The position numbers were made by a program, and so were the translations under genes. From positions 19,437,283-19,501,282 of the forward strand of contig OX442415.1 of the NCBI GenBank assembly GCA_949361645.1: a DNA stretch of 64,000 nt. The letters are read 5' to 3'. The notes beneath the pieces were generated by a model. The model worked only from the letters and a program-made list of their open reading frames with translations. It had not been told where the DNA came from and made no database searches. Of the stretch, positions 45,991-56,054 are shown piece by piece; position 1 is the first letter of the stretch, and every line of letters begins with the position of its first letter. The DNA comes from Spongilla lacustris. Its lineage: Eukaryota > Porifera > Demospongiae > Spongillida > Spongillidae.

Positions 45991-46012
45991 AAGGTCTCAA
46001 TGGGCAGGGCTG

Positions 46013-46084
46013 CCGAGAGAGGGGGGCCAGGGGGGGCTGCTGACCCCGGGGCCCGTCGTTAAACATGGGGCCCCGGCCGCCTGG

Positions 46085-46176
<92 letters not shown>

Positions 46177-47090
46177 GTGTGTGTGTGTGTGTGTGATTGA
46201 TGTTTTGTTTTGATCATTGCGCAGGCGCAATAAAATTGTAAATGTTCCGTGCAGAATAGAATGTATAATTCATGTACCGTATATAATTTCGTCAAATTCA
46301 TTGTCCAACATGTAAAAGCCCAAGTCCAGGTGGCAGAAAAGAAAGGAAAGGGCTGTAAGAGAAGAGAACAGTGCTCTACCAAAAGACACGACAAATTTTT
46401 TTGAAATGTATAGGCTTCATCACAAACACCTTCACCGACATAGCTAGGAACAACGATTGCGACCTACATAACGATTCCGGTGTATTTGTCAAAAAGGAAA
46501 TCAGGGAGGTGAGGGAGCAAATTTGTTGGGTAGTTGCGCTTATTAATGCATGACACTTGAACCAACCGTTTGAAGTTTTGGGTGCACTTGGACTCTGCAT
46601 GTGATTTGCTCTGTTCGTCAGCAGCCAGCATTAGAAACATGTGACAAGTATTTGTTACGTATGTCGTCATTTAAAAAAAATCTGTTAGTGTGGAATTCTA
46701 GTGACACCACCGTGCTAGCCGTGTTAAGAAAGTAGTGCATGTATGTGGAACGTAGGTTACAAAAAAAAAACTCTTATAAAGGAAATTGATTCATACACAT
46801 CATAGCTATACATGTATGTGTGTATGTTTTTAAAATATATAGATTTCTGAATGTCTTCCACGTGCACGGTCTGTGGTGCAGAAATTCAGTTTGTCAGCCT
46901 GCATTTGTCCCCTTTCCAGTTCTCAATAAACTACTGCAAAATCAAGTGCCACTAAAAACAAGAAAAGTACTAACCTATATAGTAGCCTCAAGTGCGTGTT
47001 CAAGTTGTAATTTTAGCTACAAGGTTCATCACCTGATGATTGGATAGGTATGGACCATTTGTCTGAATCCTGCTCTTCAGAGGTGAGGGC
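46013..47090. other. Foreign insertion within the Gypsy relic
   Basis: At about 46004 the gag frame gives way to CAGGGCTGCCGAGAGAGGGG, which looks like the start of a G-rich-ended DNA transposon. GC-rich DNA, a long GT array and 0.9 kb of AT-rich DNA without coding follow. No matching right end was found. Retroelement protein similarity resumes after about 47180, and the protease is missing. Confidence 0.5.
46089..46195. repeat. (GT)n microsatellite
   Basis: GT array with two GC interruptions. Confidence 0.95.
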
Positions 47091-47179
47091 AAGGAGGTGG
47101 CCTGGAACCTTGTACCAAAAAGTTGCATATCTTATTTTCAAAGTCAAGGACTTGAGGAAAGAGGTAATTCAAAGATGGA

Positions 47180-48480
47180 GGAAACGATAGTTTGTCATTT
47201 TAATCAATGGAGATTAGTCTAACCAAGAACTGTTCCATATGCTCTGCGATCAAGGGTGGAAAAAGAATTGGTTAGGCTGGAGAGAGAAGGGATATTGGGG
47301 CCAGTGACACACTCGGAATGGGCAGCGCCTGTGGTTCCCCTTGTTAAACAAGATGGCAGTGTTAGACTTTGTGGGAATTACAAACTTACATGTACCATCA
47401 ATCGGGCTGCAGTGGTGGAAAGGTATCTATTACCACATATTGAGGACATGTTGTCTTGCCTTGCAAAAGGAAAAGTGTTTTCTAAACCATGCATACATGC
47501 AGTTATCTCTGGATCCAGAGTCCAATAAATATGTTACTATTTCCACTCAAAAAGGGCTCTTCCAGTACACAAGACTGCCATTTGGAATATCATCGGCACT
47601 GGCTATTTTGCAAACGACTATGGAGCGGGTTCTGCATGGCATTCCCAATATAATTGCGTACATTGATGATATTTTAGTCACTGGTGCATCAGACAAGGAA
47701 CATTTGGAAACATTGGAGGAAGTTTTGTCCAAGTTAGCCGCGTCAGGAATGAGGTTAAAGAGGTCCAGGTGTGTGTTTATGGTGCCTTCAGTCGAATATT
47801 TAGGACATCATATTTCAACTGAAGGTATACATCCTACAGAAGACAAGAAGAGAGCTATTTTAGAGGCACCAGTTCCACAGAATGTCACTTAGTTGAGGTC
47901 CTTCCTGGGACTAATCAATTTCTATGGAAAATTTCTGTGGAATCTAGCAGACACCCCACTGCCATTTCTCTTGCTTCTGCAGTAGCTTATAAAGGGGTAC
48001 CAATTCAGGTCCTTCGCAAGAAATGGCTTTTAAGGAGGCTAAAGCTCAGCTTATTTCACCACGTTTGTTGGCACACTTTGACCCTGGAGAAAAGCTTATT
48101 TTGTCTTGTGATGCTTCCCCTTATGGTATACATGTAGGAGCTGTACTGTCACATCAATTCGAGGATGGGGTGGAAAAACTTATAGCATACGCCTCTCGTT
48201 CTTTGGCTCCAGCGGAGAAGAAATACTCTCACATTGAGAAAGAAGGACTAGCAGTCATTTACGGGGTAAAAAAGTTCCACCAAATCTTATGGGGTAGGCC
48301 ATTTACTGTGTATTCAGATCACAAACCTCTGCAATATTTATTTTCTGATTCCTGTCCAGTTCCAGTAATGGCATCTGGGAGAATTATGAGATGGGCATTA
48401 ACTCTGAGTGCATATGAGTATCAAAAGACAGGGAAGCAGGGCAATGCTGATGGACTCAGTCGACTTCCTGTGGAGGAAGC
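47180..48480 (+). pseudogene. pol relic: reverse transcriptase and RNase H
   Basis: Plus-strand RT pieces: ELVRLEREGILGPV (47262-47303), AAPVVPLVKQDGSVRLCGNY (47323 on), a frame change, then YVTISTQKGLFQYTRLPFG (about 47530), AYIDDILVTG (catalytic YIDD, about 47658) and VEYLGHHIS. A stop follows VPQNVT (47892). RNase H begins AFKEAKAQL (48026), with LSCDASPYG holding the first catalytic Asp, IEKEGLAV, YSDHKPLQ and NADGLSRL. More intact than gag, but with at least three lesions. Confidence 0.88.
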
Positions 48481-49093
48481 TCCCAAGGTAGTACCCCTGC
48501 CTGGAGACTTGGTCCTGATGATGGAGACATTGATGTTCATATTGCAAGATTTCTCTTCCAGTACAGGATTACACCACATGCAACTACAGGCCAGTCTCCA
48601 GCATTCTTACTGCTGAGACGTCAGCCTTGGACCTAATGGTTCCAGATGTAGGTTCCAGAGTTCAGAAATGTCAAGAACGTCAGGAAGTCAATCACAATCA
48701 AGGGGTTAAGGTGCGCCTATTCAGAGTGGAAGATGCAGTTTTGTGAAAAACTTCAATGGATCTCCCAAGTGATTTCCTGGAAGGGTGATAGCAAACAGTG
48801 GTCCTTTGTCACTGGTAAGTCAGCTAGACATGGGACAAAGGTAAACAGACATGTAGATCATGTAAGGGTTCAAGAACAAAAGGGAGACAATGCAGGGTTG
48901 GTTACTGGAGAAGAATCAGGAGGCAGGTTGTGACATTCTACCACCACCTGAGTCAGCAGAACAAAACCAGGCTCCAGCAGGTGGGCAGGAGCTGCCACCA
49001 CCACCAGTAATGGAGGAAGTACCAACTCCAGCAGCGGGAGGGACTGCACCAGCTCTACGTCGATCAACCCTTCCACATCATCCTCCGGCCTGA
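48481..49093 (+). pseudogene. pol relic: integrase C-terminal remnant
   Basis: Shortly after RNase H the pieces HIARFLFQYRITPHATTGQS (about 48536) and PAFLLLRRQPW, then VNHNQGVKVR, correspond to the end of the integrase core and its tail. The zinc finger and catalytic triad that should precede them are deleted. A Pro/Ala-rich end (about 48930-49093) runs to the LTR. Confidence 0.7.
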
Positions 49094-49335
49094 TGGTTAT
49101 GCAACTGGAGCATGCATAGTGATGGCAGAATCCGGTAGAACCAGTTTGGGGCATACTTAAGGTCTGCCATTAGAGGAAAGAATCAGTTAAGACTTGAGGA
49201 TACTAGACATTCAGTACTGCAACGGGTCTGTGCGTGTATGGACATAGTATACGTTGTGTTTATGTGTGTGTTGCTGCTTATGTGATTATTGTATGTACCA
49301 CCATTTGACTTGTCAGTTGCCAGCGGCTAGGGACC
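49094..49335 (+). repeat. 3' LTR of the Gypsy relic
   Basis: Starts TGGTTATGCAACTGGAGC and ends GCGGCTAGGGACC; otherwise parallels 45058-45301. Confidence 0.75.
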
Positions 49336-49797
49336 TGGAGAATTAGGGTTAAAAACGTGAGCTTGGCAAAAATGTCTTCTATTGTATATCAACTTCTTAC
49401 ATTATGACGATTATGTGAACCATGTTAGATGAAGACATGAAATTGGCACAAATAACTGTACAAATATCACGACTGGGTCTACATTATGATTGATACCGAA
49501 CAAAAAAATTCATTATGACAATTTCAAAAACACACACCTAGAACAATCATATCAAGCAATTAAAAAAAAAAAAACACACACACACACACACACACAAAAG
49601 CACATTTTAAAGCCAAGAAGCATGAATACAGCATGGCATTTGAGTTGTGTTCAAGTTCTTGTACTTCTTCGGCCCCCCTTTGAGTCAACATAGTCAACTT
49701 TTGCTTCACTGGTCATACCATCCAGGATAAGATTAATCTTATGAACAATTTCCTCTGTAAATATACAATGTACATTAAAATCACATTACAAGACGTA
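49336..49797. other. AT-rich spacer
   Basis: Contains a short A-run followed by a CA array (49561-49597). No gene. Confidence 0.4.
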
Positions 49798-50115
49798 CAG
49801 TGCCGTCCATCCACAAGTTCACACTCGCGCGCGCGTGTATGCGAGTCGAGCGCGAGTCGCGCGCAAGTCAATTAGCGAGTGCAATTAGCCCTCGATACGC
49901 GCGCTGTTGCGAGCGTCACTCAAATACCTATTTACGGCATACCTACAGATGATTACGTTAGTTTCAAGCTATTAATAGTATATGTTTTTGTTCCAGCTGT
50001 TTTGCTTTGAGTTAAGGCGCGCGAGTCATTATTGCACAAGATCGAGCGCGAGTCGAGCGCGTGTCGAGTCCGAGTCGAGTGCGCGCGAGTATGAACTTGT
50101 GGGTGGACGGCACTG
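49798..50115. mobile_element. 318-bp MITE with CAGTGCCGTCCA ends
   Basis: The left end CAGTGCCGTCCATCCACAAG continues as TTCACACTCGCGCGCG. The right end mirrors it with few differences (CGCGCGAGTATGAACTTGTG then GGTGGACGGCACTG). Inside both ends, words such as CGAGTCGAGCGCGAG recur in both orientations, giving a CpG-rich subterminal repeat region around an AT-rich core. GTAC flanks both ends but is palindromic, so the target duplication is ambiguous. Confidence 0.8.
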
Positions 50116-50515
50116 TACATGCACACCATAGACAACATACACATGTACATGTACAGTAGTATATTACACCAAAGCAGTTTTACAGCATGGTGAAAGTACA
50201 GCACATTAAAATAATCTATTTTATGTCACACCCTGAGTTCTTCCTACTGTAGAATCATGTAGGGTGACATACATGTATGTGTATGTGTCGTAAAGACAAG
50301 AACATATCTACATGTATGCACTGTATTCCAGTGGACAAAGACAGCAGGCAACATTGGGTTCAAGCATTTCACCTTGTAGAGAGAATAATAAAGCTAAATT
50401 TCTCTCTAAACCACTGAGTGTATAAACAAAGCGATCCTCTAGATTTTTACCCAGATAGCATGGGGGTTAGTGGTCGTGACGACTCGGTTGTAGTGCAAAG
50501 TACATGTACATAGTT
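50116..50515. other. Non-coding spacer
   Basis: AT-rich with repeated TACATGTA words. No gene supported. Confidence 0.4.
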
Positions 50516-50656
50516 CCAGGCCCGTAGCCAGGGGGGAATCGGAGGAGTGGGTCGATCCCCCCCCCCCCCCCCGCTTTAGTATTGAGCGATACGCTTTCAA
50601 AAGTCCCAGTCCTATAAATCGATCCTCCCCGCCAGACGTCTTGGCTACGGACCTGG
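50516..50656. mobile_element. 141-bp MITE with CCAGGCCCGTAGCCAGG ends
   Basis: Left CCAGGCCCGTAGCCAGG and right CTTGGCTACGGACCTGG are inverse to each other with two differences. Inside are a poly-C run (50558-50573), and GGGTCGATCC and ATCGATCCTCCCC as inner inverted words. No target duplication recognised. Confidence 0.7.
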
Positions 50657-51857
50657 AGGGAGTAGTGTGGCACCTACCGTCACTGCTTGTTCAAAATTGG
50701 TTCCTATCTGCCATGCTGCTATTGTGCACGCTCGTAACGTAGTAGAGGTCTTTTATATAAACACATTCATTAGTAACGTTACTCACGGCTGTTTGCGGCC
50801 GTAGAAATTTTTGGCAATAGGCGGCTGGCCTCCACCTCCGCAATATTGAAATGGTACTGTAATGCCTTAGCAACGAGCCTTGACAGCCACCAACATGATT
50901 TGACCTGTGAAATGTGAGAACCTGACAAGTTCAGTTGCTATTTTACAAGCCATATAATGCAGAGGTACTATTGTTCTATTTATGGCCCAAATCACATGGC
51001 TTAAGATTGCATCTCCATTATAAACTCTGTTGTACAAAGCAGCTACCTTGGAAAGGACCATTTAACTTCAAAGAGCTATGTACAAGGTGAGACAATTTCT
51101 GAAAGTAGGAAACTAACGAAGACAGAAGGTACTGACATACTATAAGAGTAGATGTTTTGCCACATTGATTGGGCAGTATACTAGACATGCTAGAACACTA
51201 GAAGTGGTGTAGGAGTCCCCTCGAGCGAAATGCACCCCCTTTGCTAACGTACAGTACATTGCATATACTTTGCCGTCTTAGTTTCACACATGAAGCCTTC
51301 ATGCGTGCATGATGTCATTCAGTCTGAATGCACAACATAAGTCTTACTATACTATCTATGAGTGTACTGAACACGTGCGTGCCACCTGCACACTCTCTCT
51401 ATCCAGCTGCTATGAGTGTTACAGGAGAGACTATAGAGTGCGACGCATCTGCTTCAAAATACTTTTATAGCGCTGTTTTTAATATCTCATAAATGCGCTC
51501 TATCTGTCAGACTTGAGCAAGGGAAAAAAAACAGGAACTTACACACTGTATAAAGCGAGCTTTGTGTCTCAATGCTGAAGCGCTTATGTTTTATCAAGGC
51601 AGGATGCATTCCCATCTGCTATCCTGATTTGAGTGAACTAATCTTTTTTCCTCAAGCGACTACAACAGATACTATCAAGGAGGCACTGTACCTGCAGAAT
51701 GCTTGTATCTAGCAAAAGGCACCTTCTATTAAAAGGGCACCAAAATGGTGGAAATATTTGCTGTGCTTAAAAGACAAATAGTTTCTGAGTTGTGTCTTAT
51801 GTACATGTACACTTGAACCAATATTAATGTGCTAACATGAGGGCCCTACATGTATTT
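50657..51857. other. Intergenic, no firm gene
   Basis: A minus-strand frame at 50867-51061 (contains VAALYNRVYNGDAILSHVIW) is slightly protein-like but has no recognised family or splice partners. Nothing else supported. Confidence 0.35.
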
Positions 51858-54670
51858 CAGGGGCGCCGGAAGGTATAAAACATTGGTCCGGCAAATGAAT
51901 AAATAATTAGGTGGGTGGAGACGCAGGGGTGGGTCCGGGAGGGGGTTCAACCCCCTCCCGCCCAGCTAGGGGGCATGGGTGAGCGCTGTAAGCTCCCCCA
52001 TCGGGGTCTGGGGCGGAGCCCCAGAAGCTTTGCAAGTTGTGCGTTATTAATGTCCTAAACCATAAGGAATTTCACCATGCAGTTCGCAGGTTCGCCGCCC
52101 AAAAATCACGGCAATGAATTCGAAATTGCGATTGTACATTTAAAATGCTTATTGGGGTGCGGCTCGTTACAAAGATACATGCAATTATATTTATGCACCA
52201 AATAAAGTTTTACTTGATCATTTATTCAGTTCAGACGTGTCCAAAAAGCCGAAGCCTATGATCATTTCCTTGAATGAATTCCTCGGCAATATCATCCATC
52301 GATAAAGCGTCTAGTTTCTCCTGATGGATGCTTAACAACATTACATGGTTTAGTCTGCTTTGACACATAGTATTCCGCAAGTATGTCTTCAAGCGTCTCA
52401 TTGAAGAAAAGCTGCGTTCACTAGAAGCATTCGTTGCAGGCATTACAAGAATCAGTCGCGCCAATTTGCACACTTCACTAAGCAATTCTTTCTGTGTGGC
52501 TGACATTTTCTGTAGTGCTTGAATGCAATCACGCAGAGACACTGGCTCACAATGCTCTGCAAAATAGGCCCCCCAAATCTGTAGCTGAGCAGAGAGTTGA
52601 CAAGATGCAAGATCATCACCGTAGTGACTAAGTACTGCACAAAGTTGTTCATCAAATGGTTTTCGGTTGGCTGCATAAACCAGCAAATTTTCAAGATTCT
52701 TATAGATGGAGTAGCCAGGTTGGTTGAACCGCTGTGATATCCCTGTAACTGCTAAATCCAGTACCTCAAAATATAGTCGTCTATAATGATCCTCAATACT
52801 ACTATCATTGTGTGATTCTTTCCCCTCTCCAACTTCAAAGCGACTAGGAACTTTTCTCTTACGGGGTAGTTTGGGAGCACTTGTACCCGTTTGCTCACGG
52901 AAACAGTTCACCAATCTGAAGAATGCATCAAACGATTCATCATTTCGCATTAACTGAAGTGTTTTTACAGACAACTCGGCCACTGATTGCCCTTCAGATG
53001 CAGACATTGACCTGGTTTGTAGGGTTCGGCTCAAGTTATCTGTGATTTTAAGAATCTTCATACTGAGATGAAGGCCAAACAAAAGATTGAAAGTATCCAT
53101 CTGTGCCTGGACACCAATTATTCTGCCTTTGACATCCGGGTCAAGCCTTGTCTCAAGACACTCTTCCCATAGCTGCTTTAGTGTGTTGTAGTGTTCAAGT
53201 ATGCTTTCAATAGCATCTCCTCTAACTGTCCACCTAGTAGGGCACAGTGCTCGAATGCCTACACTGTGCACAGTACTATCATCATCTGTGACATTTTCCA
53301 CTCTGATTCGATCAAAGGCAGCATTCCGTTTAGGTGAATACCTAATCAACTTGCTTATTTCAAAAGCAGAATCCATAGCATCTTGGCAAAGTTTTGATTG
53401 TTTTATGCAATCACTCACAGCAAGGTTAAGAGCATGCCCATAGCAATGGGTCAAAATGGCTTTCTTCTCCTTAGCTTGTATTTGGGTTGCAACACCATTT
53501 TTACACCCTGCCATGTTGGAAGCACCATCATAGCATTGACCACGACACTGTGACAGTAGTAAACCCATACGCAGTAGAACGTCTTCAATGCTCTGCATCA
53601 GTGTATTGGAATCAATTGTATCGACACCATACAAACCAACACAGTCTTCATGATGTATCAAAGTGGTGTTGTCAACCCAGCGTATGCAGACCACGAACTG
53701 CTCTTTATTAGATACATCAGTGCACTCATCGGCCATGATAGTATAGAAACCATTCTTGACGATATCGGAGCAGATGTTACGCAAAATGTGCAAGGCCATA
53801 ACTTGAAGAAATTCATTCTGAATATCACCAGAGGTATACTTGTTGGTTTTTTTCTTCATCCAAGTGAGCACTTCAGGACAACCAATGCTTCTTAAAAGCA
53901 ACAGCTGTGTGAAGTTGCTGTCTTCATCGTCTTTGTGTCCCCTTAAAGACAAACCCTGACGTGCAAGAAATCGAACATTCTGTAAAATTTTAATGAGCAT
54001 CATCCTGTTTAGCTCATTCTCTTCCTTGTACATTTTGCTCAAATTCTCAGCAACATCATTTGTTGTACTGCGTAGCTCCAGAATTTCGCACCCTTCCTTA
54101 TGGCAGTCACTTCTGAGATGTGCGTTAAACGCGATGGTAACATCTTTCCAGTTTTTGAAGCCTTTGCTTATGAAAGCTGGGTCGCGTTTGTTACTTGCCA
54201 AAAACTTATTTCCATGCTCTGCCTTCATACATATGTAGCAGTATGCTGCATCAGTAGAATTATCGTAATGGAGCCAGCTGTATTTTTCACACCATTCGGC
54301 TCGAAACGAGCGCATCTGGCCCTTCGATCCAAAGGCACGCTTAGGTAAAAGAAAAGACTTCGGGGGGTGAAATTTCTCTGGCATCGATGCAATCGCTAAG
54401 CCAGTGGGCTTAGTCGAAGAGGACGATGGTAGCGATGACGACAGGTGCTGATCCATTGGTGTGTTTAGTTACAGTAATTTTATTCAATGCGATAATTAAC
54501 TGGCGGCATTTATGTAGCGATAATTTATGCGTACACATGTATGTATGTTACTTTTTATATTCACAGCAGCTAGTACCTCTTTGTGTTTAATTTTAATAAT
54601 AATTAATAATATTTTTTTTTAATACTGGTCCGGCAATTGCCGGACCTGCCCCCCGGCTCCGGCACCCGTG
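51858..54670 (-). mobile_element. hAT-like DNA transposon, apparently autonomous
   Basis: Left end CAGGGGCGCCGGA; right end TCCGGCACCCGTG, inverse with a few differences. TTGGTCCGGCAA and CTGGTCCGGCAA also face each other just inside. TGTATTTCA occurs at both edges (51851-51859 and 54669-54677), so the target duplication is between 6 and 8 bp and the exact ends are ambiguous by one or two bases. The left subterminal region carries the GC-rich block (51961-52030) shared with copies A, B and C. The single gene inside is intact. Confidence 0.85.
52231..54456 (-). CDS. hAT-type transposase (ZMYM1-like, TTF zinc finger)
   Basis: 741 residues, one uninterrupted exon. It should bind the element ends and catalyse cut-and-paste transposition in the nucleus. 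A Ser-rich start is followed by a TTF-type zinc-binding domain (about 50-120: WCEKY, AAYCYICMKAE, FNAHLRSDCHKE). The RNase H-like core has MADECTD (D243) and CYDGASNMAG (D310), and CPTRWTVRG near 405-413 is typical of the ZMYM1/DUF4371-type branch. The C-terminal dimerisation region has LPRKRKV (a possible nuclear localisation signal, 530-536) and MPATNASSERSFSSMRRLKT, with E680 as the probable third acidic residue. No stop or frame change, so this copy could be functional. The start chosen is the first ATG, 212 bp from the element edge. It may also mobilise the shorter elements that share the subterminal block (inference). Confidence 0.92.
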   Translation of the reverse strand: MDQHLSSSLPSSSSTKPTGLAIASMPEKFHPPKSFLLPKRAFGSKGQMRSFRAEWCEKYSWLHYDNSTDAAYCYICMKAEHGNKFLASNKRDPAFISKGFKNWKDVTIAFNAHLRSDCHKEGCEILELRSTTNDVAENLSKMYKEENELNRMMLIKILQNVRFLARQGLSLRGHKDDEDSNFTQLLLLRSIGCPEVLTWMKKKTNKYTSGDIQNEFLQVMALHILRNICSDIVKNGFYTIMADECTDVSNKEQFVVCIRWVDNTTLIHHEDCVGLYGVDTIDSNTLMQSIEDVLLRMGLLLSQCRGQCYDGASNMAGCKNGVATQIQAKEKKAILTHCYGHALNLAVSDCIKQSKLCQDAMDSAFEISKLIRYSPKRNAAFDRIRVENVTDDDSTVHSVGIRALCPTRWTVRGDAIESILEHYNTLKQLWEECLETRLDPDVKGRIIGVQAQMDTFNLLFGLHLSMKILKITDNLSRTLQTRSMSASEGQSVAELSVKTLQLMRNDESFDAFFRLVNCFREQTGTSAPKLPRKRKVPSRFEVGEGKESHNDSSIEDHYRRLYFEVLDLAVTGISQRFNQPGYSIYKNLENLLVYAANRKPFDEQLCAVLSHYGDDLASCQLSAQLQIWGAYFAEHCEPVSLRDCIQALQKMSATQKELLSEVCKLARLILVMPATNASSERSFSSMRRLKTYLRNTMCQSRLNHVMLLSIHQEKLDALSMDDIAEEFIQGNDHRLRLFGHV

Positions 54671-56054
54671 TATTTCATATACTGGCTATCTAAGACCACA
54701 ATGGACTTTTGGTTTCTGTTCGAAAATACATGTAGGTTTGAAAAGACACCTTATTTCTAAGTGTACATGTAACTTATATGCATATCGGTAAACTTGAACG
54801 AATATTAATGTGGGGGCCCTATTTCACTAGGGGGTACCAAATCACTAGTGAAATGGGGCCTTGCAGGGAGGGGAAGGGGGGTCAATTCCCTAGTGTTATT
54901 AGGCCGGCTGGCCCCAAATCGCTAGAGAAATGGGGCCGGCGGGACCCATTTAAAGGGGGAGCCTACATGTACATTGTACATAGCTATGACACCGGTGTGC
55001 AAAAGTATTGGAATCATGGTGGTACAATTACATTTTTTGTTCGCTTGGCCGGGGGAAGAATAGCTACATTCTGAGGTGCTATCGAGAGGTTATGATGATA
55101 TAAAGGTACCTTCGTTTTAGCTTGTCCAGGAGCCATTGTTTTTGACTAATTGGCTGTAAGCTGTGGTTAGGGGGTGGTGAGGAATGTCAATGAGGTGAGA
55201 AGGTATGGTTAAGGGGTGGTGAGAAAAGCCACTGAGTTATGGGGAGTGGATAGGAAAGGCTAAGGGGCTGGGTTATAGGGTGTAGAGATTTTGCAATACA
55301 TGTAGATTTGTAAGGACTGGTGTCAGCCAACCTACTCAAAATAAGCCCCTCATCCTTTATTGGTGAAGTGTTGCACTCGTGTGTGGAAATCTTCAGCTTT
55401 TACATCCTGTTTGTGGGCCATTACTACCTTTAGCAGTCAGTTGAGGTGCCGGCTTAAGTTCTGCTGGCTTCAACTGTGTGCAGACGCATGGACACTTCAC
55501 CTCTACACACGTGAACTCCATGAACCATTTGACTGTGCAAGTGTACATACAAGTGCCCTGGATAGGAGCTCTAGAGGTTGGCAGAGGATCATCAAGCAGA
55601 TTGGGCACTGCAGCTGGTCCAAGAAATGTTGGGTTATCAATTGGAACATCTGCTGATGTGTACCTGTGGTTGTGTAATCCCTATAATACAGGCAATAATT
55701 ATAGAATTACAGCTATGTGTAGCAATTGTACATGTGGAACCACCTCTTAAATGTGGATCTGATTTTTGATTACTTTTCCTCATTTTGGAAGGCAGATCTA
55801 CATGTATAGGTGTACTTTCAGCTGGGCATGCGTGTATTCTATACGATGCATTCCTTTTCTACATGGGCCGTCCATTGAAAGATACATGTACATGTAATGG
55901 TGGAGCTCTTGTATACAAGAAGGTGATCTTGAGCTTGTAGACATCTGTGTAGTACTGGTTGCATGAACAGCAAAATGATGAAGGGTGGGGTGCATGGTAC
56001 ATGTACATCATTATGTATGTAGGATTAAAAAGAGATAAGAGCTGTGCCGCAAAC
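54671..56054. other. Intergenic region 3' of the SIN1 homologue
   Basis: At 54808-54960 the words TTTCACTAG, CACTAGTGAAATGGGGCC and AGAGAAATGGGGCC repeat in both orientations, a small hairpin-forming cluster. Elsewhere AT-rich with frequent TACATGTA. No gene supported. Confidence 0.4.

Larger units (their letters stand above)
45058..49335 (+). mobile_element. Decayed Ty3/Gypsy LTR retrotransposon, conventional order
   Basis: Two diverged LTRs of about 244 and 242 bp (45058-45301 and 49094-49335) share TATGCAA, GCAGTGATGGCAGAA, CAGACATTCAGTACTG-like and TGTTGCTGCTTATGTG blocks. ATTTTGGTGACGAGG follows the left LTR as primer-binding region. Internal order on the plus strand: gag, interrupted zinc-knuckle region, a foreign GT-rich insertion, reverse transcriptase, RNase H, integrase C-terminal end. 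The integrase zinc and catalytic parts are missing. The order differs from the element at 12636. No clear target duplication was found. Confidence 0.85.

Noticed and set aside
51840..51870. Fixing the hAT target duplication as exactly 8 bp
   Set aside because: TGTATTTCA overlaps the terminus on both sides and the right end has diverged, so 6, 7 or 8 bp readings are all possible.
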